64,000 nucleotides of DNA from assembly GCA_963770155.1 (NCBI GenBank), contig CAVYOE010000001.1, positions 868,001 to 932,000 on the forward strand. The letters run 5' to 3'. Under the pieces are notes generated by a model. It had not been told where the DNA came from. It searched no databases and worked only from the letters and a program-made list of their open reading frames with translations. This document shows positions 34,004 to 42,425 of the stretch, one piece after another. The stretch is from CAVYOE01 sp963770155 (GTDB lineage Bacteria; Actinomycetota; Thermoleophilia; Solirubrobacterales; 70-9). The stretch's first letter is position 1. Each line of letters begins with the position of its first letter. A program made the translations under genes and the position numbers.

Positions 34004-35770
34004 TCAGGGCAGCGCCGCGTCGATGTTGAGGCGGCCGCCGGTTGCGGTCTTTCCCGCCAACGACGGCAGCGGGTCGACCGAGCCCAACAGAGCATTCCGG
34101 ACGTCGGAGACCCCGAACGCCGGGTTCTGAGCGAGGACCAGCGCCGCGGCGCCGGCCACGTGAGGAGCCGAGAACGACGTTCCGGTCAGGAACGCGTAGG
34201 TGTTGGCGCTGGTCTCACAGCTGATCGAAACGTCGTCGATGTAGACGCCGTCCTTGCGAACCGAGCGGTCGGTTCGCAGCCGGAAACGCACGAAGACCGA
34301 ATCGTCACCGTCGAAGCTCCGGGGGAAGAAGGCGAACTTGTTTCCCCGCCGCCTGCCGTGCGCACGCCGCAGCTTGCGCCAATTGCGGAGACCGTCCCGC
34401 GAAGTCTCGGTCACGAGCACGTCGCCCTTCTCGGTCCTCACCTTGGCGAAATAGCTGAGCGTGCAGTTCCTGCGGTTGCTGAGATTGAGCGGGGCGGAGC
34501 GGATCCAGGTGTTGCTGCGGTTCCTGTAACGGCCTTTGGGAGAGTCGGCGATCGAGAAGCCGCGGCCGAGCCTGCGGGTCAGTCGCCATTTGAATCCCCT
34601 GCCCCCGGTCGTCCAGCGCGCCGCCAACGGCAGCTGGCTGAAGCGGTCGGCGAAGACCGTCGTGAACGCGCCCGCCGGGTACGCGCTGAGGATGTTGTCG
34701 CCCGGCGCGCCGAGGTCGACCGTGGTCGGGCCGAAGTTCGAGTAGCTCGAGAGCTGGTCGTGCTGGTTGGTCGCCGCCACGCAGATCAGATTGATCGCGG
34801 CCGCCCCGGTGTTGTGGGAGCACGGGTAGACGGGATCGGCATCGTTGTTGAGCCGCTCGTTGCCGGCAGCGACCACGAACAGCACGTTGCTGGTGACCGC
34901 CTCGAGGCTGTTGATCGCGGCCAGCTCCATCGCGGCGAAGCGATGGCTGCCGGCGCTGAAGTTGATCACCCTGGCCCCGTTCCGGATCGCGTAGAAGAAG
35001 GCATCGATCTCGCCGGAGAGAGTCAACGGCGTCCGCAGTGGCATCAGCGAGACGTCCCAGTTGATGCCGGCGATTCCTTCCCCGTTGCCCGTCTCCGCTC
35101 CGATCGTGCCGGCGATGTGGGTTCCGTGGCCCTGGTCGAGATCGAGCGAATCGTCCGGGTTGTTGTCGTCGTTTACGAAGTCCCAGCCGTTGGAGTCGTC
35201 GACGTAGCCGTTGGCATCGTCGTCGACCCCGTTGCCCGGGACCTCACCCGGGTTGCTCCAGATGTTGCTGTCGAGGTCCGGATGCGAGAACGAGATCCCG
35301 GTATCGACCACCGCGACCGTGACGCCCGGAGAGCCGGTCTGGGTGTCCCAGGCTCCGGTCGCGCGGATGTCGGCTCCAGGCGATCCGGTCACTCCGAACA
35401 CCGTCTGGCCGGTGTTGAGCAGCGCCCACTGGAAGGCGAACTCGGGGTCGGAGGGAATCGCCAACGGCTCGCGCTTCCAGTTGGGCTCGGCATCGATCAC
35501 TCCGGGCATCGCTTCGAGCTCCTCCACGGCCTCCGGCACGGCCTCCCCCGGGTCCAGGTCAAGCAATCGCAGTCCAGAGACCAGCGGCAGCCTCCGCTCG
35601 ACCTCGGCCTCGCCGGCATCGGCGAGCTGCCGCACCTGCTTCGACTCGAGGCCCGGCTGGAACCGGACCAGGACCTCACCGGGCACGTACTCCGCGGCAG
35701 CGGCGGAAGCCGGCAGGAACCCGGCGGCCGTGACCACTACCAGTGCTGCAGCAAACCGCATCGATTTCAT
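34004..35770 (-). CDS. Secreted subtilisin-like (S8) protease with a domain inserted before the catalytic serine
   Basis: 588 residues. The signal peptide (1-26) and an inhibitor-type propeptide (EYVPGEVLVRF ... PGVIDAEPNW, ~27-98) precede the catalytic domain. Catalytic residues are Asp156 (VAVVDTG), His218 (GHGTHIAG), the oxyanion Asn303 (AAGN) and Ser532 (GTSFSAPH). The core normally runs straight from the PGDNILSAYPAG strand to the YAFLTGTS strand. Here about 155 residues (368-523) are inserted, with beta-sandwich features (WTTGGRGFKWRLT, TLSYFAKV, VFVRFRLRTD, VYIDDVSISC). The insert resembles accessory domains usually placed C-terminally in such proteases. All catalytic residues are kept. 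Confidence 0.9.
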   Translation of the reverse strand: MKSMRFAAALVVVTAAGFLPASAAAAEYVPGEVLVRFQPGLESKQVRQLADAGEAEVERRLPLVSGLRLLDLDPGEAVPEAVEELEAMPGVIDAEPNWKREPLAIPSDPEFAFQWALLNTGQTVFGVTGSPGADIRATGAWDTQTGSPGVTVAVVDTGISFSHPDLDSNIWSNPGEVPGNGVDDDANGYVDDSNGWDFVNDDNNPDDSLDLDQGHGTHIAGTIGAETGNGEGIAGINWDVSLMPLRTPLTLSGEIDAFFYAIRNGARVINFSAGSHRFAAMELAAINSLEAVTSNVLFVVAAGNERLNNDADPVYPCSHNTGAAAINLICVAATNQHDQLSSYSNFGPTTVDLGAPGDNILSAYPAGAFTTVFADRFSQLPLAARWTTGGRGFKWRLTRRLGRGFSIADSPKGRYRNRSNTWIRSAPLNLSNRRNCTLSYFAKVRTEKGDVLVTETSRDGLRNWRKLRRAHGRRRGNKFAFFPRSFDGDDSVFVRFRLRTDRSVRKDGVYIDDVSISCETSANTYAFLTGTSFSAPHVAGAAALVLAQNPAFGVSDVRNALLGSVDPLPSLAGKTATGGRLNIDAALP

Positions 35771-35817
35771 TCTCGGCTACAACACTTCCCCGCCTGAATC
35801 GGATCTATGCCTGTCCG

Positions 35818-37338
35818 TCAGACAGGCGTGACCGGATTGCGCCGCTCGGCGAAGCCGCGGTCCTTGCTCGCGGCCAGCGCCAGGCGCCGCACGAGCTCCT
35901 GCCGAAGGCGGTCCGGCTCGATCACGGCATCGACGACCAGCTCTGACGCCAGATGGAGAATGTCGATGTCGGCGGCGTACTCCTTGCGCTTGCGCTCGAT
36001 GAACTCAATCCGCTCTTTCTCGTCGGCGATCTCCTGGATCTGGTTGAAGAAGACCGCGTTGATAGCCGCCTCCGGCCCCATCACCGCGATCGAGGCGGTG
36101 GGCAGCGCCAGGCAGCAGTCCGGGTCGAAGGCCGGTCCCGACATCGCGTAGAGACCGGCACCGTATGCCTTGCGCACGATCACCGAGAGCTTCGGCACGG
36201 TCGCCTCGGAGACGGCGCTGATCATCTTCGCTCCGTGGCGGATGATCCCCTGACGCTCGACGTCGGTTCCGATCATGAATCCGGGGACGTCGGCGAGGAA
36301 GAGCAGCGGCACGTTGAACGCGTTGCAGGTCCAGATGAACCGGGCCGCCTTGTCGGCCGAATCGACGAACAGGACTCCGCCCTTGTGCTTCGGCTGGTTG
36401 GCGACTATCCCGATCACTCGCCCGTCCAGCCGGGCGTAGCCGACGATCAGCTCCTTCGCCCAGCGCGACTGCACCTCGAAGAAGGAATCCGCGTCAACCA
36501 CCGCGGAGATCAGGTCGTGCATGTCATATGTGGCCTTCTCGTCCGCGGGCACGATCTCCGAGACGGGTTTCTCCGCAGCGGGCTCCCCCGGAGGACCGGC
36601 CGGCGGGGTCTCGCGCCAGTTGTCGGGCAGATAGGAGAGGTAATGCCGCGCCACCTCGATCGCCTCTCCGTCGGACTCGGCCAGGAAGTGCCCGCAGCCG
36701 GAGACCCCGGTGTGCATGCGTGCTCCACCCATCTCCTCGAGCGAGACGTGCTCCCCGATCACCATCTCCGCCATCCGGGGTGAGCCGAGATACATCGAAG
36801 CGTTGCCGTCGCGCATTACGACCACGTCGCAGAACGCCGGTATGTAGGCCCCGCCGGCGGCGCTCGGCCCGAACAGGATGCACACCTGCGGGACCTGGCC
36901 GGAGAGCCGCACCTGGTTGTGGAAGATCCGCCCCGCGCCGCGCCGGCCGGGGAACATCTGCACCTGCTCGGTGATCCTCGCGCCCGCGGAGTCGACCAGG
37001 TAGAGAATCGGCACCTGGTGCACCAGCGCCCGCTCCTGGATCCGCAGGATCTTCTCCACCGTCTTCGGTCCCCACGAGCCTGCCTTGACCGCGGGATCGT
37101 TCGCCATCAGCGCCACCTTGCGGCCGCCGACCAGGGCCATTCCGGTGACCACGCCGTCCGCGCCGAGCCCCTCCTGCTCCCAGTTGGCGAGCAGCCCCTC
37201 CTCGGCAAAAGACTCGGGATCGACCAGGAGCTCGATCCGCTCGCGGACCGGCAGCTTCTCCTGCTCGCTCAGCTTGCGCCGGTGCCGCTCCGGGCCGCCC
37301 TCCAGGGCCGCCTCGAGCGCTGGCTTGATGTCGGTCAT
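35818..37338 (-). CDS. Acyl-CoA carboxylase carboxyltransferase (beta) subunit, propionyl/methylmalonyl type
   Basis: 506 residues. It carries the two oxyanion regions of the biotin-dependent carboxyltransferases: GPSAAGGAYIPAFCD in the N-terminal half and a C-terminal crotonase half with FLADVPGFMIGTDVERQGIIRHGAK and KAYGAGLYAMSGPAFDPD. It carboxylates an acyl-CoA (acetyl, propionyl or similar) with a separate biotin-bearing alpha subunit, which is not in the window. It heads a minus-strand group of acyl-CoA genes but its closest partner downstream is the protease. A second family member lies at 734-2191. Confidence 0.88.
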   Translation of the reverse strand: MTDIKPALEAALEGGPERHRRKLSEQEKLPVRERIELLVDPESFAEEGLLANWEQEGLGADGVVTGMALVGGRKVALMANDPAVKAGSWGPKTVEKILRIQERALVHQVPILYLVDSAGARITEQVQMFPGRRGAGRIFHNQVRLSGQVPQVCILFGPSAAGGAYIPAFCDVVVMRDGNASMYLGSPRMAEMVIGEHVSLEEMGGARMHTGVSGCGHFLAESDGEAIEVARHYLSYLPDNWRETPPAGPPGEPAAEKPVSEIVPADEKATYDMHDLISAVVDADSFFEVQSRWAKELIVGYARLDGRVIGIVANQPKHKGGVLFVDSADKAARFIWTCNAFNVPLLFLADVPGFMIGTDVERQGIIRHGAKMISAVSEATVPKLSVIVRKAYGAGLYAMSGPAFDPDCCLALPTASIAVMGPEAAINAVFFNQIQEIADEKERIEFIERKRKEYAADIDILHLASELVVDAVIEPDRLRQELVRRLALAASKDRGFAERRNPVTPV

Positions 37339-37371
37339 CTCTCTAGGGAGCCCTGCCCCCGCCCGCGAGGG

Positions 37372-38241
37372 CTAGCTCTTCTTCGATGAGCCGGCTTTGG
37401 CGCGGCGGCGGCTGCTCCGCTTCTTCGATGCGCCGTCCGAGGCCTCCTTCGCCTCGGCATCTTCGGGCCTCTCGCCCGATTCGGTGCCACCGGCCTCCTC
37501 GGTCTCGGTCTCGGCCTCGACCGCCACTGTTTCCTCCTCACCCTCCTCGGCCTTGCGCTCGAGTGGATCGAGGGTGTCGGGCGTGGCGAACCGGTCAGCG
37601 GAGGCGGAGGAGGGCTTGTGCTGAGCCGCCGAAGACGCAAGCGCGCCGCTCAGCTTCTCGATCTCCCCGATCACCTTGTCGCGGCGGCCGGCGAGATCGC
37701 CGATCACGGCTTCGATGTCCTTGCGACGGTCGACGCCTTCCTCGACTGTCCGGTGAGCCTGTGCCTGGGCGGCCTCGACCATCTCGTGCGCGTCCTGCTC
37801 GGCCTGGGCGCGAACCTCGCGCGCGTCTTGCTCTGCGGCCCGGCGCGTGTCGTCCGCGTAGGAATCCGCGTCCGCCCGGGTCTCCTTCGAGTAGCCGTCG
37901 GCCGCGGCGCGGGCTTCGGCCGAATAAGCATCGGCGTCCTTGCGGGCCTGGTCGGCCTCGGCGCGGGCCTGGGCGATCATCTCCTGGGCCTCGCGGTCGG
38001 CCTCGGCGCGAATCTGCTGGGCGCTCTCCTCGGCCTCCGCCAAGATCGAGCCGGTCCGCTGGCCGACCCGCTCGAGCTCGCGCCGAACGGTGTCGGATCG
38101 GGCCTGGTCGCCCCCGCCGGTTTCGAGCCAGTCGGCCAGGCGGTTCAGGAACTTTTCGACCTCGCGCTTGTCGTAGCCCCGCCGCGACGCCGGGAAGGTC
38201 GCCTTGCGGATGCGCTCTAGGGAAGTCTCGTCAACAGCCAT
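37372..38241 (-). CDS. DivIVA-like coiled-coil protein
   Basis: 289 residues. The N terminus (LERIRKATFPASRRGYDKREVEKFLNRLADWLE) matches the DivIVA N-terminal domain, which recognises curved membranes. It is followed by a long Ala/Glu/Arg/Asp coiled coil (~55-200) with a repeating RADADSYADDTRRAAEQDARE-like pattern. The C terminus is acidic, then strongly basic (KKRSSRRRAKAGSSKKS). DivIVA/Wag31 proteins mark poles and septa and guide growth in actinobacteria. A chromosomal copy next to the dcw cluster is usual, so this may be a paralogue. It is 33 bp upstream of the carboxyltransferase on the same strand. Confidence 0.8.
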   Translation of the reverse strand: MAVDETSLERIRKATFPASRRGYDKREVEKFLNRLADWLETGGGDQARSDTVRRELERVGQRTGSILAEAEESAQQIRAEADREAQEMIAQARAEADQARKDADAYSAEARAAADGYSKETRADADSYADDTRRAAEQDAREVRAQAEQDAHEMVEAAQAQAHRTVEEGVDRRKDIEAVIGDLAGRRDKVIGEIEKLSGALASSAAQHKPSSASADRFATPDTLDPLERKAEEGEEETVAVEAETETEEAGGTESGERPEDAEAKEASDGASKKRSSRRRAKAGSSKKS

Positions 38242-38317
38242 TTAGCAGTCGTCCTCCGCGTGCCGAAGTTTGCCTAAATCCGGAGTTTGCCTGAAGTTCA
38301 GGCGTGCCCGCTCGCAC

Positions 38318-39196
38318 CTAAAGCTTCGCCGCAACGGGTTTCTCACCAGAGTAATCGTAGAAGCCACTGCCCGTCTTGCGGCCGAATGACCCTGCGTCGA
38401 CGAGTTTTTTCAAGGTCTCCGGAGGCGCGAAGCGGTCCTCGCTCATAGGCGTCGACCATGACCTCGGCAATCGACTTGAGGGTGTCGAGGCCGACGAAGT
38501 CGGCCAGGGTAAGCGGGCCCATCGGGTGGCTGGCGCCGGCCATCATCCCCTGGTCGATGTCTTCGATCGATCCGACCCCCTGCTCGAGTGCGCGGATCGC
38601 ATCGAGCATGTAGGGGACCAACAGCCGGTTGACGATGAAGCCGCGGTTGTCGCCGGCGGCGACGTTGGTCTTGCCGAGCTCCTCGCCGAGCTTGAAGCCG
38701 AGCTCGACGGCCTCGTCGTCCGACTTCTCGGCGCGGACCACTTCGAGCAGCGGCATCACCTGCGGCGGGTTGAAGAAGTGGAGGCCGATGAACTTCTCGG
38801 GTCGCTTGGTCGCCTCGGCCTGGTCGGCGACGGGCAGCGACGAAGTGTTGGTGGCGAAGAAGGCGTCGTCCTTGACGATGCCGTCGACCTCCTTCCACAT
38901 CTCGAGCTTGCGGTCGAGGTCCTCGGTGATCGCCTCGATCACCAGATCGCAGTCCGCGAGGTCGCCGTAGTCGAGCGTTCCCTGAATCTTCCCCTTGACG
39001 GCGTCGGCGTCGGCCTGCTCCATCTTGCCCTTGTCGACTGCCTTGGCGAGCTGCTTGTCGATCTTGGCGAGGCCTTTGTCGAGCGTTTCCTGGTCGACCT
39101 CGCGGACGACGACGTCCCAGCCGTTCTGGGCGCAGATCTGGCTGATCCCGTGGCCCATGAGGCCGCAACCGAGAATGCCGACCTTCTGAATCTCAC
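38318..39196 (-). CDS. 3-Hydroxyacyl-CoA (3-hydroxybutyryl-CoA) dehydrogenase, frameshifted
   Basis: The Rossmann start KVGILGCGLMGHGISQ and DLVIEAITEDL, FFATNTSSLPV, GLHFFNPPQVMPLLEVV and GFIVNRLLVPYMLDAIRALEQG identify the NAD-dependent 3-hydroxyacyl-CoA dehydrogenase family. A single extra base near 38453 breaks the end. In the other frame it continues EDRFAPPETLKKLVDAGSFGRKTGSGFYDYSG to a stop at 38318. The N terminus lacks an in-frame start; one missing G after GTG 39196 would restore it and overlap the previous stop. Both look like sequence errors. It acts in beta-oxidation, butanoate or the ethylmalonyl-CoA route. Confidence 0.85.
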
Positions 39197-39591
39197 GCCG
39201 GAACCCCCATCTCCTCGAGCTTCCTGCCCATCGCTTCGACCACGGCGTTGAGCCCGGAGAGCGGCCGGATCATCACCATCAGCTCGCGGACCTTGCCGTC
39301 GCCGTCGAAGCGGAGGATGTCGACCCCGTTCAGCTCGCGGTCGCCGACGCGGGCCTCGAACAGCAGCGCGGCCGTCGTCTCGCCGTCGGGCTGCTCGGTC
39401 TCGATCTGGTCGGTGTAGCGAAAGTCCTTGAACACCTGGACGACGGCGGAGAGCACGACGCCCATCGCGTCCTTGCCCTCGTAGGGCTTGAACACGGCGG
39501 GGCTGCGGAAAACGACCTTGTCGCTGAACAAGTCCGCGGCGCCCTCGAAGTCCTTCGACTCGACCGCCTTCCTGAATGCGTCGCTTTTCAC
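39193..39591 (-). CDS. SnoaL-like / NTF2-fold protein
   Basis: 132 residues with the NTF2-like pattern FRKAVESKDFEGAADLFSDKVVFRSPAV at the N terminus and GVDILRFDGDGKVRELMVMIRPLSGL near the end. Such proteins are small cone-shaped barrels that may isomerise, hydrate or bind hydrophobic ligands. It sits between HMG-CoA lyase and the hydroxyacyl-CoA dehydrogenase and overlaps the start of the latter, so it belongs to the acyl-CoA operon. Specific role unknown. Confidence 0.75.
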   Translation of the reverse strand: MKSDAFRKAVESKDFEGAADLFSDKVVFRSPAVFKPYEGKDAMGVVLSAVVQVFKDFRYTDQIETEQPDGETTAALLFEARVGDRELNGVDILRFDGDGKVRELMVMIRPLSGLNAVVEAMGRKLEEMGVPA

Positions 39592-39602
39592 GGCGCGGAA
39601 CC

Positions 39603-40547
39603 CTACCCGTCTTGGGAGGAAGGCTGCCAGTCCACCGGGCCCGCCGTGAGCACGTGCGCGCCCAGCGGGCGGCCGAGCACCTTCTGCGCCTCGGCTGAGG
39701 CCGCGACCAGCTTGCCGAGGTCGACCCCGGTCCCCACCCCCATCTCATGCAGCATCGAGACCAGGTCCTCGGTCGAGATGTTGCCGGTCGCCCCCGGGGG
39801 CACCGGGCACCCTCCCAGCTCGCCGAAGCTCGACTCGAACGACTCGATCCCGGTCTCGAGCGCGGCGAGCACGTTGGCGAGCCCCTGCCCCCTGGTGTTG
39901 TGGAAGTGGGCGGTGAGCTCCGGACCGTCGCCGTCCGCCCGGAGCCGGTCGCGGGCGACGACGAAGAACTCGCTCACCTGGACGGGGTTGGCCATGCCGG
40001 TGGTATCGCCAAAGGAGATCTCGGCACAGCCGGCCTCCACCAGGCGCTCGGCGATCTCGAACACCCGCTCCATCGGCACCTCACCCTCGTAGGGGCAGCC
40101 GAACGAGACCGAGATCACTCCCTCGCAGCGAATCTCCTCCGACCGCGCGCGGGCAATCGTCCTCTCCAGACCCGCGAGCGACTCTTCGATCGAGGCGTTG
40201 ACGTTCTTGCGGTTGTGGGTCTCCGAGGCGGAGAGGAAGAGGTTGACCTCGTCGAAGCGGTCTCGGTGCTCGAGCGCCCGCTCGAGTCCCTTCTCGTTCG
40301 GGATCAGTACTGAGTAGGAGACCCCCTCGGGACGGTCGATCTGCGCGAGGACATCTTCGGCATCGGCGAGCTGCGGGATCACGTCGGGACGGACAAACGA
40401 GGTCACCTCGATCCGCTCGAGGCCGCTGGCCGCGAGCATGCCGATCAGCCGCACCTTGTCCGCGGTCGCGATCACCTCGGGCTCGTTCTGGAATCCGTCG
40501 CGCGGACCGACCTCGCGGATCCGCGCCGCCTGCGGCATGGAGCTCAT
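39603..40547 (-). CDS. Hydroxymethylglutaryl-CoA lyase
   Basis: 314 residues, the size of bacterial HMG-CoA lyases. A TIM-barrel HMGL-like domain has the start IREVGPRDGFQNE (metal Asp and catalytic Arg), TSFVRPDVIPQLAD, EISFGDTTGMANP, ELTAHFHNTRGQGLANVLAAL (metal His pair) and the C-terminal loop GGCPVPPGATGNISTEDLV with the active-site cysteine. It cleaves HMG-CoA to acetyl-CoA and acetoacetate in leucine catabolism. Acetoacetyl-CoA synthetase at 31985 could use the product. It is followed by the NTF2-like gene after 11 bp. Confidence 0.9.
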   Translation of the reverse strand: MSSMPQAARIREVGPRDGFQNEPEVIATADKVRLIGMLAASGLERIEVTSFVRPDVIPQLADAEDVLAQIDRPEGVSYSVLIPNEKGLERALEHRDRFDEVNLFLSASETHNRKNVNASIEESLAGLERTIARARSEEIRCEGVISVSFGCPYEGEVPMERVFEIAERLVEAGCAEISFGDTTGMANPVQVSEFFVVARDRLRADGDGPELTAHFHNTRGQGLANVLAALETGIESFESSFGELGGCPVPPGATGNISTEDLVSMLHEMGVGTGVDLGKLVAASAEAQKVLGRPLGAHVLTAGPVDWQPSSQDG

Positions 40548-40556
40548 GCCTTCAGG

Positions 40557-40937
40557 CTACGTCTCCGAGCCGGTGCCGCTTCCGGCCCCGATCACCCGCC
40601 GCTCATGCGTGCCGACGCCGATCGTGCGGTCGCCCTCGGTGACCTCGACCTCGAAGCGGAGCTTGCGGTCGTCGAGGAACTCCTTCAGCGTCGCGCGCGC
40701 CTTGCACTTCGCTCCCTCGGCGGCCCCGGCCACGTGCTTGATGCAGACCTCGAAGCCGACGGTGACCTGGCCCTCCGGAAGCTGCTCGAGCGAGAGAATC
40801 GCGGCGGTGCGCTCCATCATCCCGATCATCCCCGGGGTCGAGAGGACGGCCGAGCCCAGCGTGCCGCCGACGTCGGTGAGCAGCCGATCCTCGACCGTGA
40901 ACTCGTCCGTGCGTTCGGCGCCAATCTCAACCGTCAT
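40557..40937 (-). CDS. Hotdog-fold thioesterase (fluoroacetyl-CoA thioesterase-like)
   Basis: 126 residues from ATG 40937; an upstream in-frame start at 41051 falls within the SDR gene. The hotdog pattern is visible in LSTPGMIGMMERTAAILSLEQLPEGQVTVGFEVCIKHVAGAAEGAKCKARATL. Its helix and central strand carry the conserved Glu and His of FlK-like thioesterases. The enzyme would hydrolyse an acyl-CoA in the cytoplasm. It lies between the SDR gene (13 bp upstream) and HMG-CoA lyase (9 bp downstream), so it is operon-linked. Confidence 0.8.
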   Translation of the reverse strand: MTVEIGAERTDEFTVEDRLLTDVGGTLGSAVLSTPGMIGMMERTAAILSLEQLPEGQVTVGFEVCIKHVAGAAEGAKCKARATLKEFLDDRKLRFEVEVTEGDRTIGVGTHERRVIGAGSGTGSET

Positions 40938-40950
40938 CAGCGTCCCATCC

Positions 40951-41688
40951 TCAACCCACCATCCCCATGCCGCCGGAGACCCCCACGATCTCACCGGTGA
41001 CGTAGGAGGCGTCGTCGGAAGCGAGGAAGGCCACCACGGCCGCGACTTCATCGGGCTGTCCCAGTCTGCGCAGCTGGGTTCCCGCCTTCATGTTGTCGAT
41101 CACCTTCTGGCCGATCTCGCCGAAGCCCATCGCCTGCATCAGCAAGGGAGTTTCGATCGGGCCGGGCGCCACCGCGTTGACGTTGATGCCGAACCGGGCG
41201 CCCTCGCGCGCCATCACCTTGGTGAACGCGATCACGCCGCCCTTGGCGGCGGAATAGACGGCGGAGCCCTTCGATCCGACCCGCCCGGCTTCCGATGCGA
41301 CGTTGACGATTCGTCCATAGCCGGCCTGTTGCATCGCCGGTAGCGCGGCGTGGGTGCAGTGGAGCACGCCGTGCAGGTTGACTCCAAGGACCTTGTCCCA
41401 CTGTTCGGGGCCGGTATCGACAAAGAAACCGAACTCGTCGGTGCCGGCGTTGTTGACGAGGATGTCGAGCGTCCCTGCTGCCTCGATCGCCGCCTTGGCC
41501 GACTCGAGGCTGGTGACGTCAAGCCCGACCGCCTCGCCGTCGATCTCGCCGGCGACCTCCTTCGCCCCTTCCTCGTTCACGTCGCCGATGACAATGTCGG
41601 CGCCCTCGGCCGCCAGGCGGCGCGAGATCGCCGCGCCGATCCCGCTGGCACCGCCGGTGACCAGAGCCTTGCGTCCCTCGAGTCTCAC
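40951..41688 (-). CDS. SDR-family oxidoreductase
   Basis: 245 residues, classical short-chain dehydrogenase. It has the cofactor motif TGGASGIG (12-19), NNAG (~80), the catalytic Ser-Tyr-Lys in NVASEAGRVGSKGSAVYSAAKGG, and PGPIETP. Asp at the end of the second strand (IVIGDVNEE) suggests NAD preference. The context (thioesterase, HMG-CoA lyase, hydroxyacyl-CoA dehydrogenase) suggests a 3-hydroxyacyl-CoA or similar substrate. It is the first gene of the minus-strand acyl-CoA operon and is divergent from the F420 genes that start 38 bp away. Confidence 0.88.
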   Translation of the reverse strand: MRLEGRKALVTGGASGIGAAISRRLAAEGADIVIGDVNEEGAKEVAGEIDGEAVGLDVTSLESAKAAIEAAGTLDILVNNAGTDEFGFFVDTGPEQWDKVLGVNLHGVLHCTHAALPAMQQAGYGRIVNVASEAGRVGSKGSAVYSAAKGGVIAFTKVMAREGARFGINVNAVAPGPIETPLLMQAMGFGEIGQKVIDNMKAGTQLRRLGQPDEVAAVVAFLASDDASYVTGEIVGVSGGMGMVG

Positions 41689-41726
41689 GGCCGGGGAGCA
41701 TATGCGGCGGTTTATGCTCGCGCCGC

Positions 41727-42422
41727 ATGGCTGACGAGAACGAACCGATTCCGATCGTCGGTGGGACCGGCTCGCTCGGCCACGGCCTGGCCTCGAGGTT
41801 GGCCCGAGCCGGCCGGGAGATCGTGATCGGCTCGCGCGATCCCGGCCGCGCCGAGGAGGCCGCGCAGAAGCTCGCCGCGGAGGTCGAGGGCGCCGAGATC
41901 ACCGGTCTCGGTAACGAGGAGGCCGCGAAACGGGGGCCGATCGTCTTCCTCACGGTTCCCTTCCGCGCCCAGTCAGAGACCCTCAACAACCTGCGCGAAG
42001 CACTCGAGCCGGGCCAGCTCCTGGTCGACTGCACCGTGCCGACCGCCGCCGCGGTCTCGGGGAAGGCAACCCGCACCGTCGGCGTCTGGCAGGGCTCGGC
42101 GGCCGAACAGGCCCAGGAGATGGTCCCCGACGGCGTCACAGTGATCTCCGCCCTGCACACGGTCAGCGCCAAGTCGCTCTCCGGAGATGGGCAGCTCGAC
42201 GAGGACGTCCTCGTCTGCGGGGACAAGAAGGCCGACAAGGCGCGGGTCGCGCGCCTGATCGAGCTGATTCCCGGATTGCGCGCTGTCAACGGCGGACCGC
42301 TCGAGGCGGCGCGAATCGCCGAGCAGATCACGCCGCTCCTGATCGGGGTGAACGTGCGCTACAAGGCCCACACCGGCATCCGGGTAACGGGCCTGCCCGA
42401 GGGCGACCACTGGTCTGACTGA
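41727..42422 (+). CDS. npdG: NADPH:F420 oxidoreductase
   Basis: 231 residues. The N-terminal dinucleotide fold (IPIVGGTGSLGHGLASRLARAGREIVIGSRD) with SR after the second strand indicates NADPH. The segment IVFLTVPFRAQSETLNNL and the C-terminal AEQITPLLIGVNVRYKAHTGIRVTGLP are typical of NpdG/Fno. It transfers hydride between NADPH and coenzyme F420. It stands 3 bp before cofD, in a plus-strand operon of F420 genes, which supports the assignment. It lacks any membrane segment. Confidence 0.9.
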   Translation: MADENEPIPIVGGTGSLGHGLASRLARAGREIVIGSRDPGRAEEAAQKLAAEVEGAEITGLGNEEAAKRGPIVFLTVPFRAQSETLNNLREALEPGQLLVDCTVPTAAAVSGKATRTVGVWQGSAAEQAQEMVPDGVTVISALHTVSAKSLSGDGQLDEDVLVCGDKKADKARVARLIELIPGLRAVNGGPLEAARIAEQITPLLIGVNVRYKAHTGIRVTGLPEGDHWSD

Positions 42423-42425
42423 GCG

